A stretch of DNA of 64,000 nucleotides from Gammaproteobacteria bacterium (GTDB lineage Bacteria > Pseudomonadota > Gammaproteobacteria > SZUA-229): assembly GCA_015488885.1 (NCBI GenBank), contig WFMW01000066.1, positions 1 to 64,000 of the forward strand, in the 5' to 3' direction. The position numbers and the translations under genes were made by a program. Position 1 is the stretch's first letter; every line of letters begins with the position of its first letter. Shown here one piece after another: positions 9,737 through 18,105 of this stretch. The notes beneath the pieces were generated by a model. That model saw nothing but the letters and a program-made list of their open reading frames with translations, searched no databases and had not been told where the DNA came from.

Positions 9737-11462
9737 ACCAGTGCAAACCACCAAAACAAACTGGTATATTTATGCCCTGTTATTACTGCTGGTTTATATA
9801 GCGGTTTATCTGCTGCCGCTTGGCTGGCGACCCTTAATGATTCCCGACGAAGTACGTTATGCGGAAATCCCACGTGAAATGCTTGCCTCAGGGAACTGGG
9901 TTACACCACACCTTAACGGCTTACGTTATTTTGAAAAACCGGTGCTTGGCTACTGGCTGGTTGCCGGTAGCATGCAGTTATTCGGCGACAATGCCTTTGC
10001 TGTCCGCCTCCCCGGTGCACTGTCCGCCGGATTATCGGCACTGGCTATTTTCCTGCTGGTAGTGCACAGTGGTCGCAGCCGTAAAACTGCGCTTGTAGCA
10101 GCGATGATTTATCTGACCATGTTCGGCGTCTTCCTCATGGGCAGCTACAATATTCTTGATAACAGTTTCAGCTTTCTGTTAACGGTCGCCTTTGTAGCAT
10201 TTTATTATGCGCATTATGAAACCCAGTCGCGCCGACGTTTGCTACAACTGATATGGCTCGGGCTATTTTGTGGGCTGGCGTTTTTAACCAAGGGTTTTCT
10301 TGCTTTTGCCCTGTTGGGCATCGTCATCATGCCTTATGTTATCTGGCAGGGACGCTGGAAAGAACTGTTTACGCGCGGCTGGTTGCCCGCACTGGTTGCC
10401 ATCGTGGTTGTGCTGCCCTGGGCGCTGTTAATCGAACAGCGCGAGCCTGATTTCTGGCATTATTTTTTCTGGGTGGAACACATAAAGCGCTTCGCCAGTG
10501 ACCATGCGCAGCATGAAGAACCGGCATGGTTTTATCTCATGTTTTTGCCATTACTGGTGTGGCCGTGGATAGCTCAGCTGGGAACAGCGATAAAAGGCTT
10601 ATGGTTTTTGCCTCAGCAGGCAGACCACAGGCCGACATCATGCCAGGATAAAAACCTGACAGGCTATGCCCTGCTATGGTTTTTATTGCCGTTTGTTTTC
10701 TTTTCGATTGCACATGGCAAACTACCCACTTATATTCTGCCCTGTTTACCCCCGCTGGCTATACTGCTGGCCTGTGGTCTGGTTGATTACCTGAATGATT
10801 CGGCGTTCAGAAAAGAAAAATCCTGGTTTACTGCTGGTGCCTGGTCTGCCGCGACAGTATTGCTGACAGTGGTTCTGTTCGTGGTGTTACAGCAAAACGC
10901 TGCTCCGGCAAAACCCGTCTGGCTGGAAAGCGAAAGCTGGAAAGGATGGTTGTTGTGTACGGCGTTTTTTATTTCTGCCGGGCTTATGGTTTACAGTGCC
11001 CGTAAACCGGCTACACCACATAAGACCTTAAGCATTTTTGCCATCAGTCTGCTTCCGGTGATGCTGGTAACACCGTTTATTCTACCGGCACGTACCGTAG
11101 CTAGCAAAATGCCGGGGGCATTTCTTTTACAAAATGCCTGGCGAGTTACCCCACAGACCTTGCTGGTGGCTGATAACGATCTGATTCATGCGGTAAACTG
11201 GTATTTTAAACGCAGTGATGCATACATGACCTCAGGTGGCGAATTAAGTTATGGTCTGAGTTATGCCGATTCGGCTTACCGTTTACTTGCGGGTAAAAAA
11301 CTGGCGCAGTTTTTATCGCAACATACTAATAATCCCGTTGTTATCGTATTGCATGCCGACAATGAGCAGAAAATAAAACACCTGATGCCACCACGGGCAC
11401 AGCGCTTGCACTGGGGACGATTTGTGCTCTGGCATATTCCAGCTAGAGCGGGAAAAAGTTGA
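9729..11462 (+). CDS. arnT: undecaprenyl phosphate-Ara4N:lipid A transferase
   Basis: This inner-membrane GT83 glycosyltransferase moves L-Ara4N from the undecaprenyl carrier to lipid A phosphates in the periplasm, reducing negative charge and polymyxin binding. The first periplasmic loop motif MIPDEVRYAEIPREML carries the conserved acidic and Arg residues of the PMT/ArnT family. About a dozen hydrophobic helices follow, then a soluble C-terminal domain. At 577 residues it is close to the usual 550. It begins with GTG inside the arnD end and its stop overlaps the arnE ATG (TGATG). Confidence 0.95.
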   Translation: MNKPVQTTKTNWYIYALLLLLVYIAVYLLPLGWRPLMIPDEVRYAEIPREMLASGNWVTPHLNGLRYFEKPVLGYWLVAGSMQLFGDNAFAVRLPGALSAGLSALAIFLLVVHSGRSRKTALVAAMIYLTMFGVFLMGSYNILDNSFSFLLTVAFVAFYYAHYETQSRRRLLQLIWLGLFCGLAFLTKGFLAFALLGIVIMPYVIWQGRWKELFTRGWLPALVAIVVVLPWALLIEQREPDFWHYFFWVEHIKRFASDHAQHEEPAWFYLMFLPLLVWPWIAQLGTAIKGLWFLPQQADHRPTSCQDKNLTGYALLWFLLPFVFFSIAHGKLPTYILPCLPPLAILLACGLVDYLNDSAFRKEKSWFTAGAWSAATVLLTVVLFVVLQQNAAPAKPVWLESESWKGWLLCTAFFISAGLMVYSARKPATPHKTLSIFAISLLPVMLVTPFILPARTVASKMPGAFLLQNAWRVTPQTLLVADNDLIHAVNWYFKRSDAYMTSGGELSYGLSYADSAYRLLAGKKLAQFLSQHTNNPVVIVLHADNEQKIKHLMPPRAQRLHWGRFVLWHIPARAGKS

Positions 11463-11812
11463 TGGATTATATAATTATTCTGCTGGTAGTGCTGTTAACC
11501 TCAAGCGGGCAGGTGTTGCAAAAGCTGGGTGCCGACCGCGGCCTGAAACAGGCGAGTAGTCTCACAGAGACACTACGAGCCTTATTCCAGTGGGAAATTA
11601 TTCTGGCGGTTATCTGTCTGGCTTCGGCATTACTGCTATGGCTAGTCGTTTTATACCACATGGAAGTCAGCAAGGCTTTTCCTTTTATCAGCAGTGGTTT
11701 TATTGTGGTGCTGCTGGCTGCACGCTTTATTCTGCACGAAAAAATTTCATGGTGGCGATGGACAGGGGTATTATTTATTGTTGCCGGTATCAGTTTGCTG
11801 GCGCAATCATAA
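11462..11812 (+). CDS. arnE: Ara4N-phosphoundecaprenol flippase subunit ArnE
   Basis: This is a small four-helix EamA/SMR-type membrane protein of 116 residues. With ArnF it is thought to flip the Ara4N-lipid carrier across the inner membrane. Family marks are SSGQVLQKLGADR in the first helix and the GLVVL/FIVVLLAARFILHEKISWWRW segment. The track begins at a TTG at 11459, but the ATG at 11462 overlaps the arnT stop and gives the normal N-terminus MDYIIILL. Position between arnT and arnF supports the call more than sequence alone. Confidence 0.88.
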   Translation: MDYIIILLVVLLTSSGQVLQKLGADRGLKQASSLTETLRALFQWEIILAVICLASALLLWLVVLYHMEVSKAFPFISSGFIVVLLAARFILHEKISWWRWTGVLFIVAGISLLAQS

Positions 11813-11830
11813 ACTGGCGCGATCATAAAT

Positions 11831-12283
11831 ATGGGAATGAAAAATTATCAACCGGTATTTTTATTGTTTAGCAGTATTATTCTGTCGGCAGCAGCGCAGT
11901 TGCTGATGAAAGCCGGTTTGCTGGCGTTTCAACTTTCAGGCTTATCTATCGATAACGGTTTGTGGTTTTTACTGGATGGATTACTGGCTAATCAGCATAT
12001 ATTGTTATGGTTAGGTGGTGGCATTATCTGCTATGGGCTGTCCATGCTGGCATGGTTGCTTGCGCTTACCCGCTACCAGATAAGTTATGCCTACCCGATG
12101 CTGGGATTAAGTTATGTGCTGGTGTATCTGGGTGCGGTGTACTGGCACAGAATTGGTGAAAGCTTTTCTACCACGCGCAGTGTCGGCATATTACTGGTTT
12201 TACTTGGTGTCGTGCTGGTGAATATAAAAACGGCTGTCCAGAAACCTGACCGCTTACACCACGGCAGCACGGACACAACGTAA
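11831..12283 (+). CDS. arnF: Ara4N-phosphoundecaprenol flippase subunit ArnF
   Basis: This is the second SMR-type flippase subunit, with hydrophobic helices and the family-like [11 protein letters not shown] near the N-terminus. At 150 residues it is longer than the roughly 128 usual for ArnF; the extra length is a hydrophilic tail ([15 protein letters not shown]). That tail is encoded where the gene overlaps the 3' end of recQ on the opposite strand by 30 bp. Starts at 11831 and 11837 are equally possible. It closes the arn operon, and no intrinsic terminator is seen at the convergent junction. Confidence 0.87.
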   Translation: MGMKNYQPVFLLFSSIILSAAAQLLMKAGLLAFQLSGLSIDNGLWFLLDGLLANQHILLWLGGGIICYGLSMLAWLLALTRYQISYAYPMLGLSYVLVYLGAVYWHRIGESFSTTRSVGILLVLLGVVLVNIKTAVQKPDRLHHGSTDTT

Positions 12284-14371
12284 CACGTCATAATTAAACA
12301 TACCGTCGAGCGCGTCATATACTGGCTTTAATTTTTTGGTACCGTCTTCGACACTTAACAGGGTTTCATGAATAAGATTGATGTCCTGCTGATCCAGCTT
12401 AATCACCTCATGCAATTCAAGCTCACCCTGCTCAATACAATGTGCAAAATGGGTATAAATGGTAGACAGTTTAAGCCCGCGTTGTCGGGCAATACCGGCC
12501 GCATCCAGGCCGTTGCGGTGTAATAACAGAGTTTCGGTAATGGTGTCATGGCTGTCTGTGCTACATTGCTGTATATGCTGTTTGATGACTGCTAAAAAAG
12601 CATCGGCATATTTTTCCAGCTTGCTTTCGCCCACGCCGCTAATGCGGGAAAACTGCTCACGGTTAAGCGGCTGGCGCTCCAGCATTTCGACCAGAGTGGC
12701 ATCATGAAAAACAACAAAAGGTGGCACTGCATTGTCTTCAGCAAGTTTTTTCCGACAGTCACGTAATGCCTCCCACAGCATGGCGTTAGCCGTCGTTTCG
12801 TTCGTGTAAGTTTTACGACCTTTGCGTGCAGATTTTGCCTGTCGGCTTTCTTTGCGGAGCAGCAGTGTTTCTTCACCACGTAAAATCTTACGACAATTTT
12901 CGGTTAATTTTAATGAGCCAAAATTCTGGAAATCAACACTTAGCAGGTTACGCGAAATTAACTGTCGAAATATACTGCGCCACTGTCGGGTATCAAAATC
13001 CTTGCCAATGCCAAACACGGTTAACTGATGATGACCGAACTTCTGTATGCGCTCGTTTTCTGTCCCTCGAAGCACATCAATGAGATAACCCACCCCAAAA
13101 CGCTGGCCAGTGCGATGCACACAGGAAAGGGCCTTTTGTGCGGCGGTGGTGGCATCCCAGGTAGCAACGGGTGACAGGCAGTTATCACAGTTACCGCAGG
13201 GCTGGCTAAGCGTTTCGTCAAAATAGGCCAGTAATGCCTGCCGACGACAGCCAGTTATTTCGGTAAAACCCAGCATAGCATCCAGTTTATACTGTTCAAT
13301 ACGTTTGAACTTATCTTCAGCCGTCGATTCCGCCATGATTTGTTTTAAGGTAATAACATCCTGCAGGCCATATACCATCCAGGCATCTGCAGGCAGACCG
13401 TCACGCCCAGCACGGCCAGTTTCCTGATAATAGGCTTCCATACTTTTCGGCAGGTTGAGGTGGGCAACAAAACGTACGTCTGGCTTGTCAATGCCCATGC
13501 CAAAGGCAATGGTGGCCACAATAATTACGCCGTCTTCATTTAAAAAACGCTGCTGATGTTGTTTGCGCGTATTCGCTGCTAACCCGGCATGATAAGGTAA
13601 GGCGGTTAGCCCTTTTTCACTTAGCCATTGAGCAGTAGTTTCTACCTTTTTACGTGACAGGCAATAGATAATGCCAGCTTCATTTTCATGTTCATTTTTA
13701 ATGAACCGAAGCAGAGCCGAACGGGCATTACTCTGCCCTTCACTGATACGGTAACAGATATTTGGCCGGTCAAAACTGGATAGATATAATTTTGCCGATT
13801 GCAGATTAAGGCGCTGACAGATTTCATTGCGGGTAGTTTCGTCTGCTGTTGCGGTCAGTGCAATACGGGGGATATGTGGAAACTCTTCGTGTAACAGGGA
13901 AAGATGGATATAATCGGGACGAAAATCATGTCCCCACTGCGAAACACAATGGGCTTCGTCAATGGCAAACAGTGAAATGGGTGTTTGTTGAAGTAATTGC
14001 AGGAATGCGCTGGTGTTAAGACGTTCTGGTGCGACATACAGCATATCCAGCTGGCCGTTAATAAAAGCTGTTTCTGTCTGCCTGCTGGTGGCCGCATCGA
14101 GGGTTGAATTAAGGTAGGCGGCCTTTATGCCGAGCTGTTGCAGGGCAATCACCTGATCATGCATTAAGGCAATAAGTGGTGAAATAATAATCCCTGTACC
14201 AGGACGAATTAACGCTGGTATCTGGTAACACAACGATTTGCCACCGCCGGTAGGCATCAGTACAACGACATCTTTACCGTTAATAAGCTGGCTGATTATT
14301 TCACCCTGGTGAAAGCGAAATTCACCATAACCGAAAGTTTGCTGTAAACAATGTAATGCCGCATCATCCAT
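12254..14371 (-). CDS. recQ: ATP-dependent DNA helicase RecQ
   Basis: This superfamily 2, 3'-5' DNA helicase acts in recombination and fork repair. Walker A is [16 protein letters not shown], the DEAH box is [20 protein letters not shown], and motif VI is [11 protein letters not shown] zinc-binding cluster (CRRQ..., CGNCDNC) follows, then a winged-helix region and an HRDC domain (about residues 520-600). At 705 residues it is longer than E. coli RecQ (about 610) because of a C-terminal helical extension after HRDC. Its 3' end overlaps arnF. The ATG at 14371 has AGGAG upstream. Confidence 0.96.
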   Translation of the reverse strand: MDDAALHCLQQTFGYGEFRFHQGEIISQLINGKDVVVLMPTGGGKSLCYQIPALIRPGTGIIISPLIALMHDQVIALQQLGIKAAYLNSTLDAATSRQTETAFINGQLDMLYVAPERLNTSAFLQLLQQTPISLFAIDEAHCVSQWGHDFRPDYIHLSLLHEEFPHIPRIALTATADETTRNEICQRLNLQSAKLYLSSFDRPNICYRISEGQSNARSALLRFIKNEHENEAGIIYCLSRKKVETTAQWLSEKGLTALPYHAGLAANTRKQHQQRFLNEDGVIIVATIAFGMGIDKPDVRFVAHLNLPKSMEAYYQETGRAGRDGLPADAWMVYGLQDVITLKQIMAESTAEDKFKRIEQYKLDAMLGFTEITGCRRQALLAYFDETLSQPCGNCDNCLSPVATWDATTAAQKALSCVHRTGQRFGVGYLIDVLRGTENERIQKFGHHQLTVFGIGKDFDTRQWRSIFRQLISRNLLSVDFQNFGSLKLTENCRKILRGEETLLLRKESRQAKSARKGRKTYTNETTANAMLWEALRDCRKKLAEDNAVPPFVVFHDATLVEMLERQPLNREQFSRISGVGESKLEKYADAFLAVIKQHIQQCSTDSHDTITETLLLHRNGLDAAGIARQRGLKLSTIYTHFAHCIEQGELELHEVIKLDQQDINLIHETLLSVEDGTKKLKPVYDALDGMFNYDVLRCVRAAVV

Positions 14372-14488
14372 GCTGGTATCTCCTTACAAATTTATTAAGT
14401 GATAAGAATCACCATATTATAAAGTGTTACATTGTTTGTTGGAAGGAATGCAGATGGAAAGATAGCTGGCCATTTTAAGTTGAAACAA

Positions 14489-14523
14489 CACTGGTTCCCA
14501 CGAAGGGATAAGGGGAACCAGTG
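14489..14523 (-). terminator. probable intrinsic terminator after the TusE/DsrC-like gene
   Basis: A perfect 11 bp inverted repeat (CACTGGTTCCC / GGGAACCAGTG) with a 13-base loop lies about 57 bp past the stop of the 14581-14916 gene. On the minus strand the stem is followed by TTGTTTC, a modest T-rich tail. Downstream is the recQ promoter region on the same strand, so it would separate the two transcripts. Confidence 0.6.
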
Positions 14524-14580
14524 GACAGGTTTCTGGCTGCCAGTTTAATAACTCCATTTTTTAATAACTCCAATTTTGTT

Positions 14581-14916
14581 TTAACTGCAACCTTTAGGCC
14601 GTGGCAGGCCAGCGATTTTATTGGCGCACTTAATCAGCCCGGTTGGAAATAAGGAATAAATATATTTTTGATCGCTGCGATCTTTGCCGTACTTCTTTTT
14701 CATGATTTTTGAGAAGGACCGCGGTTCACAAACACTGCCGTTTTCCTGAAAGTAAGTGCGTGCTTCATTGATAATGTCCCAGTGTTCGGGGGTAAGTGCA
14801 TCAATTTTTTCGTTTTTTGAAATTTCGACCGCGAGTTCTTCGCTCCACTCATCAAGATTCTCTAACCAGCCGGCCTCGCTGAGTTGAATAATCTGGCCAT
14901 TTACTTCTGCTTGCAT
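14581..14916 (-). CDS. TusE/DsrC-family sulfur relay protein with a single canonical C-terminal cysteine
   Basis: This 111-residue protein has the full DsrC fold signature: a WLENLDEWSEELA N-terminal segment, LTPEHWDIINEARTYF, and the C-terminal arm KIAGLPRPKGC. DsrC proteins of dissimilatory sulfur metabolism carry two arm cysteines spaced C-x10-C. Here the penultimate cysteine (CysA) is present but the position ten residues before it is Asn, so it matches the TusE-type one-cysteine arm. Another cysteine lies two residues further upstream (IKCANKIAG). TusE accepts persulfide from TusBCD and passes it to MnmA for tRNA thiolation; that role is the default inference. No tusBCD or dsr genes are in the window. 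Confidence 0.82.
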   Translation of the reverse strand: MQAEVNGQIIQLSEAGWLENLDEWSEELAVEISKNEKIDALTPEHWDIINEARTYFQENGSVCEPRSFSKIMKKKYGKDRSDQKYIYSLFPTGLIKCANKIAGLPRPKGCS

Positions 14917-15010
14917 GGATATAACCTCTCATAAATACCTAGTAAATTAGTCAACTATTATAGCGAAGAAATTTATTTATTAACTGTACTTTTTATCAGG
15001 GTATAGCGCC

Positions 15011-15562
15011 CTATTCGCGAACAAGCTGGGCTTCTACTTCATTGCGCTTTTTCCGGTCGATAAGTATTTCTATCAGATTTAAGGCAAAATCTATAGCTGT
15101 ACCGGGGCCGCGTGAGGTGATAATACGGTCATCTATTTCTACTGCATTAGCGGTAATGTGAATGTGGTGGTCTGACAGGGCTTCCAGTGTACCCGGATAG
15201 GCAGTGGCAGTTTTGTTTTCTAGCAGGCCAGCTGCAGCAAGGGCTTTGGGTGCGGCACAAATAGCACCAATATAACGATGCTCACGGGCATGCCGTTTGA
15301 GCAGTTGTTGAATGGACGGGTCGTCCCTTAAGTGATCTGCACCAGGCAGGCCACCGGGAAGAATGATTGCGTCAAAATTCTGCCTGATAATTTTATCGAC
15401 GCTGGTGGTTGGTATGATTACAGTACCACGTGAGGCGGTAACAGGCTGTTCATCAAGACCGCAGGTTGTTACTTCAACCCCTGCCCTGGTGAGTAAATCG
15501 GTGATGGTGATGGCTTCAAGTTCTTCGCAGCCCTGTGCCAGAGGTACCAGTATATGTAACAT
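15011..15562 (-). CDS. DJ-1/PfpI family protein (YajL-like)
   Basis: This is a flavodoxin-like class I glutamine-amidotransferase-fold protein of 183 residues, close to YajL/DJ-1. The nucleophile elbow is IGAICAAPKAL, with the conserved Glu in QGCEELEAITITDLL. Relatives act as oxidative-stress proteins with chaperone or glyoxalase-like activities; the exact activity is debated. The track begins at a TTG at 15613. I start at the ATG at 15562, directly before the conserved HILVPLAQG and with GAG about nine bases upstream. Confidence 0.88.
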   Translation of the reverse strand: MLHILVPLAQGCEELEAITITDLLTRAGVEVTTCGLDEQPVTASRGTVIIPTTSVDKIIRQNFDAIILPGGLPGADHLRDDPSIQQLLKRHAREHRYIGAICAAPKALAAAGLLENKTATAYPGTLEALSDHHIHITANAVEIDDRIITSRGPGTAIDFALNLIEILIDRKKRNEVEAQLVRE

Positions 15563-15628
15563 ATTTTCATACTCTTTTAGCTGTTTATATAAGTGGTCAA
15601 CGTGGGCGGTCAATGGATTAATTCAGCA

Positions 15629-16465
15629 TTATTGCCCGTATAATTTGATCAGTTTAGAAACCGGCACCAGACGTATGCCCTGTTGTTTTAGCTCGTTTAG
15701 ATGCGCCTTTAAAAACATTATCGTTTTTGGGTGCGGGTGTGCAATAGCCAGCGCATACCCGCGCTGTTTAATCAGTTTCATGAAACGATGAAACTGTGTT
15801 TTAAGTGAGCTTAACTTATTGTCTGGATCCAGGAAAACATCACGGGTAATGGTTGGAATGGCATGTTCCCGAGCAATTTGACCGGCAATGGTTTTGCTGG
15901 TGGTACGGCTGTCAACAAAAAACAGGTGTTTTCTGCGCCCTATTTCTGCCATTAACCAGTCCATATAACCAGGGTGGCGGGTAAGCAGGCTGCCCATGTG
16001 ATTATTGATGCCGCTAATATAAGGAACCGCATCAATATCTTTGCGTAACTGCTGTAAAAATTGCCTTTTGGTCATATGTAATTCCAGAGTACCTGGTGAT
16101 TCCCTACGATTTTCTACCGACTGTAACGGCAGATGTAGCATGACTTCACGGTGGTGCTTGATAGCATCACGTGCAATAATTTTTGCATAGCGGGTTTGCG
16201 GTAATATGGAGAAGGTTAATACTGCGGGTAAATTGATTAACTGTCTGGCGTGTGCCAGGTTATTGCCCAGGTCATCAATAATGAGGCTGGCATAACGCAT
16301 GTTCTTTGCCGGACAATGCAGACTGTATAGCAAGGTAAAGAGAAACAGGCAAATTACAGATAATCGCTGATAAGATAAAATACTCTTATTAATCAATGGC
16401 CTGTCAAAACCATTAGAGATAAAAAAGGACATAACAGCTTGCGTGTTACGTCCTTTTTCATTCAT
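15629..16465 (-). CDS. yibQ: divergent polysaccharide deacetylase family protein (YibQ-like)
   Basis: This is a periplasmic protein of the divergent polysaccharide deacetylase family, recognisable from SLIIDDLGNNLAHARQLINLP, EVMLHLPLQSVE, GINNHMGSLLT and FFVDSRTTSKTIA. A hydrophobic signal segment (VICLFLFTLLYSLHC) precedes the domain. It sits directly after ctpA and envC, the usual neighbourhood of yibQ. The start is uncertain: TTG 16483, ATG 16465, ATG 16432 and TTG 16396 are all in frame. A strong terminator-like hairpin spans 16421-16458, so the TTG at 16396 (MINKSILSYQ..., a tidy signal peptide) is a real alternative. Enzymatic activity is unproven for the family. Confidence 0.85.
   Translation of the reverse strand: MNEKGRNTQAVMSFFISNGFDRPLINKSILSYQRLSVICLFLFTLLYSLHCPAKNMRYASLIIDDLGNNLAHARQLINLPAVLTFSILPQTRYAKIIARDAIKHHREVMLHLPLQSVENRRESPGTLELHMTKRQFLQQLRKDIDAVPYISGINNHMGSLLTRHPGYMDWLMAEIGRRKHLFFVDSRTTSKTIAGQIAREHAIPTITRDVFLDPDNKLSSLKTQFHRFMKLIKQRGYALAIAHPHPKTIMFLKAHLNELKQQGIRLVPVSKLIKLYGQ
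16421..16458 (-). terminator. intrinsic terminator-like hairpin between ctpA and yibQ
   Basis: On the minus strand the stem AAAAAGGACGTAACA pairs with TGTTATGTCCTTTTT (15 bp with one G-U wobble) around the 7-base loop CGCAAGC, followed by a run of T. On the plus strand the wobble becomes a mismatch, so the element is better formed for minus transcripts. It lies 30-65 bp past the ctpA stop and overlaps the annotated 5' end of yibQ. Confidence 0.75.
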
Positions 16466-16486
16466 CCAGAATCCAGAACTCAACTA

Positions 16487-17842
16487 TTAGCGGGCAGCCA
16501 TGGAGGTATCCGGTTTTTCATCAAAGATCGTTAAGCCTTTCAGCAAAACCAGTGCTTCATAAAGCTGGAAGTCATCGGCAGCTTTAATATGAGGGGCTTT
16601 TGCCGCCTTCTTACTTGCATCTTCTTCTGCTTTACGTATCGCTTCCTGTGATTTGGTTGGGTTGGTAATGGTGTGCTTGAGATCCGACTCCTTGATTAGT
16701 AAGGATTTATCTATTTTGGCAGCCGTTACTTTATATCGACCCAGTTTAATATCAGGGGTAATGCCCTCTCCCTGTATCGAGCGACCTGATGGTGTAAAGT
16801 AGCGCGCAGTGGTTATTTTAATCGCCCCACCATTGCGTAATTCCTGTATGGTTTGTACCGAACCTTTGCCAAATGAGCGGGTACCCATAATGACGGCTCG
16901 ATGATGATCCTGCAATGCGCCGGCAACAATTTCCGATGCTGATGCCGAGCCACCATTGATTAAGACAACCATTGGCGCACCATTGAGGACATCGCCGGGC
17001 CGCGCATTAAATTCAAAATCAGAGTTTTTAATACGGCCTTTGGTATATACCAGTTTACCCGAATTAATGAATGCATCAGAAACATCGGCAGCCGCACTTA
17101 ATACTCCACCTGGGTTATTGCGTAGATCAAGTACCAGTCCTTTCAGGCTATTTTTGTTTTTCTTTTTCAGCTTTGCAATGGCAGCAAGCATATCACGTGG
17201 TGTTTTTGACTGGAAATTGGTGATACGAATATAACCAAAGTTGGGTTCCAGCAGACGGCTCTTGATGCTTTCTACAGAAATAATATCGCGTGTTACCGTA
17301 ATATGCAGTGGTTTATCAGCACCTTCTCGAATAACAGTTAATTTAATATCAGTACCTGGATCACCACGCATGATTTTAACGGCATCATTTAGTGACATAC
17401 CCTTAACGGATTTTCCATTAAGACGGATGATCAAATCACCAGCTTTTATGCCTGCACGAAAGGCGGGCGTATCATCAATGGGTGAGATAACCTTAACAAA
17501 GCCGTCTTCCATACCAACCTGAATACCAAGTCCACCAAATTTTCCAGTGGTGCCAATTTTTAATTCCTTGTATTCATCTGGACTCAAATATGCAGAATGT
17601 GGGTCCAGGCCTGATAACATGCCTCGAATAGCATTTTCAAACAGCTTTTTGTCTGTTACCTTTTCGACATAATCTGCTTTTACCCTGGAAAATATATCAG
17701 AAAAAGTACGTAGTTCTGTAAGGGGAATCCGCGTTGATTCGGTTTTGGTTTTGTTAGCCAGTACGTTGCCGGTAAGGGAGACGGAAACTCCAAAGATAAT
17801 ACCAAAGACCAGTATCATAATGGTCTTAAATTGTTTGCTCAT
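16487..17842 (-). CDS. ctpA: carboxyl-terminal processing peptidase (S41)
   Basis: This is a periplasmic tail-specific serine protease. An N-terminal signal/anchor (TIMILVFGIIFGVSVSL) is followed by a PDZ domain (about residues 90-180, containing GLGIQVG and AGDLIIRLNGK). The catalytic domain has NGGSASASEIVAGALQDH with the nucleophilic Ser and GTRSFGKGSVQ with the general-base Lys. It has 451 residues, normal for CtpA. Relatives trim peptidoglycan hydrolases or lipoproteins. Its place between envC and yibQ is conserved in many gammaproteobacteria and points to cell-wall turnover. Confidence 0.95.
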   Translation of the reverse strand: MSKQFKTIMILVFGIIFGVSVSLTGNVLANKTKTESTRIPLTELRTFSDIFSRVKADYVEKVTDKKLFENAIRGMLSGLDPHSAYLSPDEYKELKIGTTGKFGGLGIQVGMEDGFVKVISPIDDTPAFRAGIKAGDLIIRLNGKSVKGMSLNDAVKIMRGDPGTDIKLTVIREGADKPLHITVTRDIISVESIKSRLLEPNFGYIRITNFQSKTPRDMLAAIAKLKKKNKNSLKGLVLDLRNNPGGVLSAAADVSDAFINSGKLVYTKGRIKNSDFEFNARPGDVLNGAPMVVLINGGSASASEIVAGALQDHHRAVIMGTRSFGKGSVQTIQELRNGGAIKITTARYFTPSGRSIQGEGITPDIKLGRYKVTAAKIDKSLLIKESDLKHTITNPTKSQEAIRKAEEDASKKAAKAPHIKAADDFQLYEALVLLKGLTIFDEKPDTSMAAR

Positions 17843-18040
17843 CTATATACTCCAGTTTACAGTGTTTATGAGTGTAGCCTAGTTATACCTGAATTTCATG
17901 CCATTGCTCAGACAGGTACCAGAATGGAACCCGTAAGAGTAAAAATAAATCGGAGGTCATTATATAACAGATGATCTAAAACAGGATGATCTAACAACGA
18001 TTTGTATAAATTCAGATAGACTCAACAGTTTCTCAAAGAG

Positions 18041-18062
18041 AAAAAATAGCATAATAATGCTT
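18041..18062 (-). terminator. weak hairpin with T-run after envC
   Basis: On the minus strand AAGCAT-TATT-ATGCTA is followed by TTTTTT, about 45 bp past the envC stop. The stem is only 5-6 bp and AT-rich, so termination may be inefficient. Confidence 0.35.
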
Positions 18063-18105
18063 AGAGAGAAATTTAGCCAGTAGTTCATTATTTTTATCTA
18101 GTCTA

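Noticed and set aside
14489-14523. GGGAACCAGT shared with 6723-6732 as a dispersed repeat
   Set aside because: Only 10 bases are shared and flanks differ, so chance is enough; the 14489 copy is explained as a terminator stem.
14581-14916. DsrC of a dissimilatory sulfite reductase system
   Set aside because: One of the two arm cysteines is missing at the standard position and no dsr genes are nearby.
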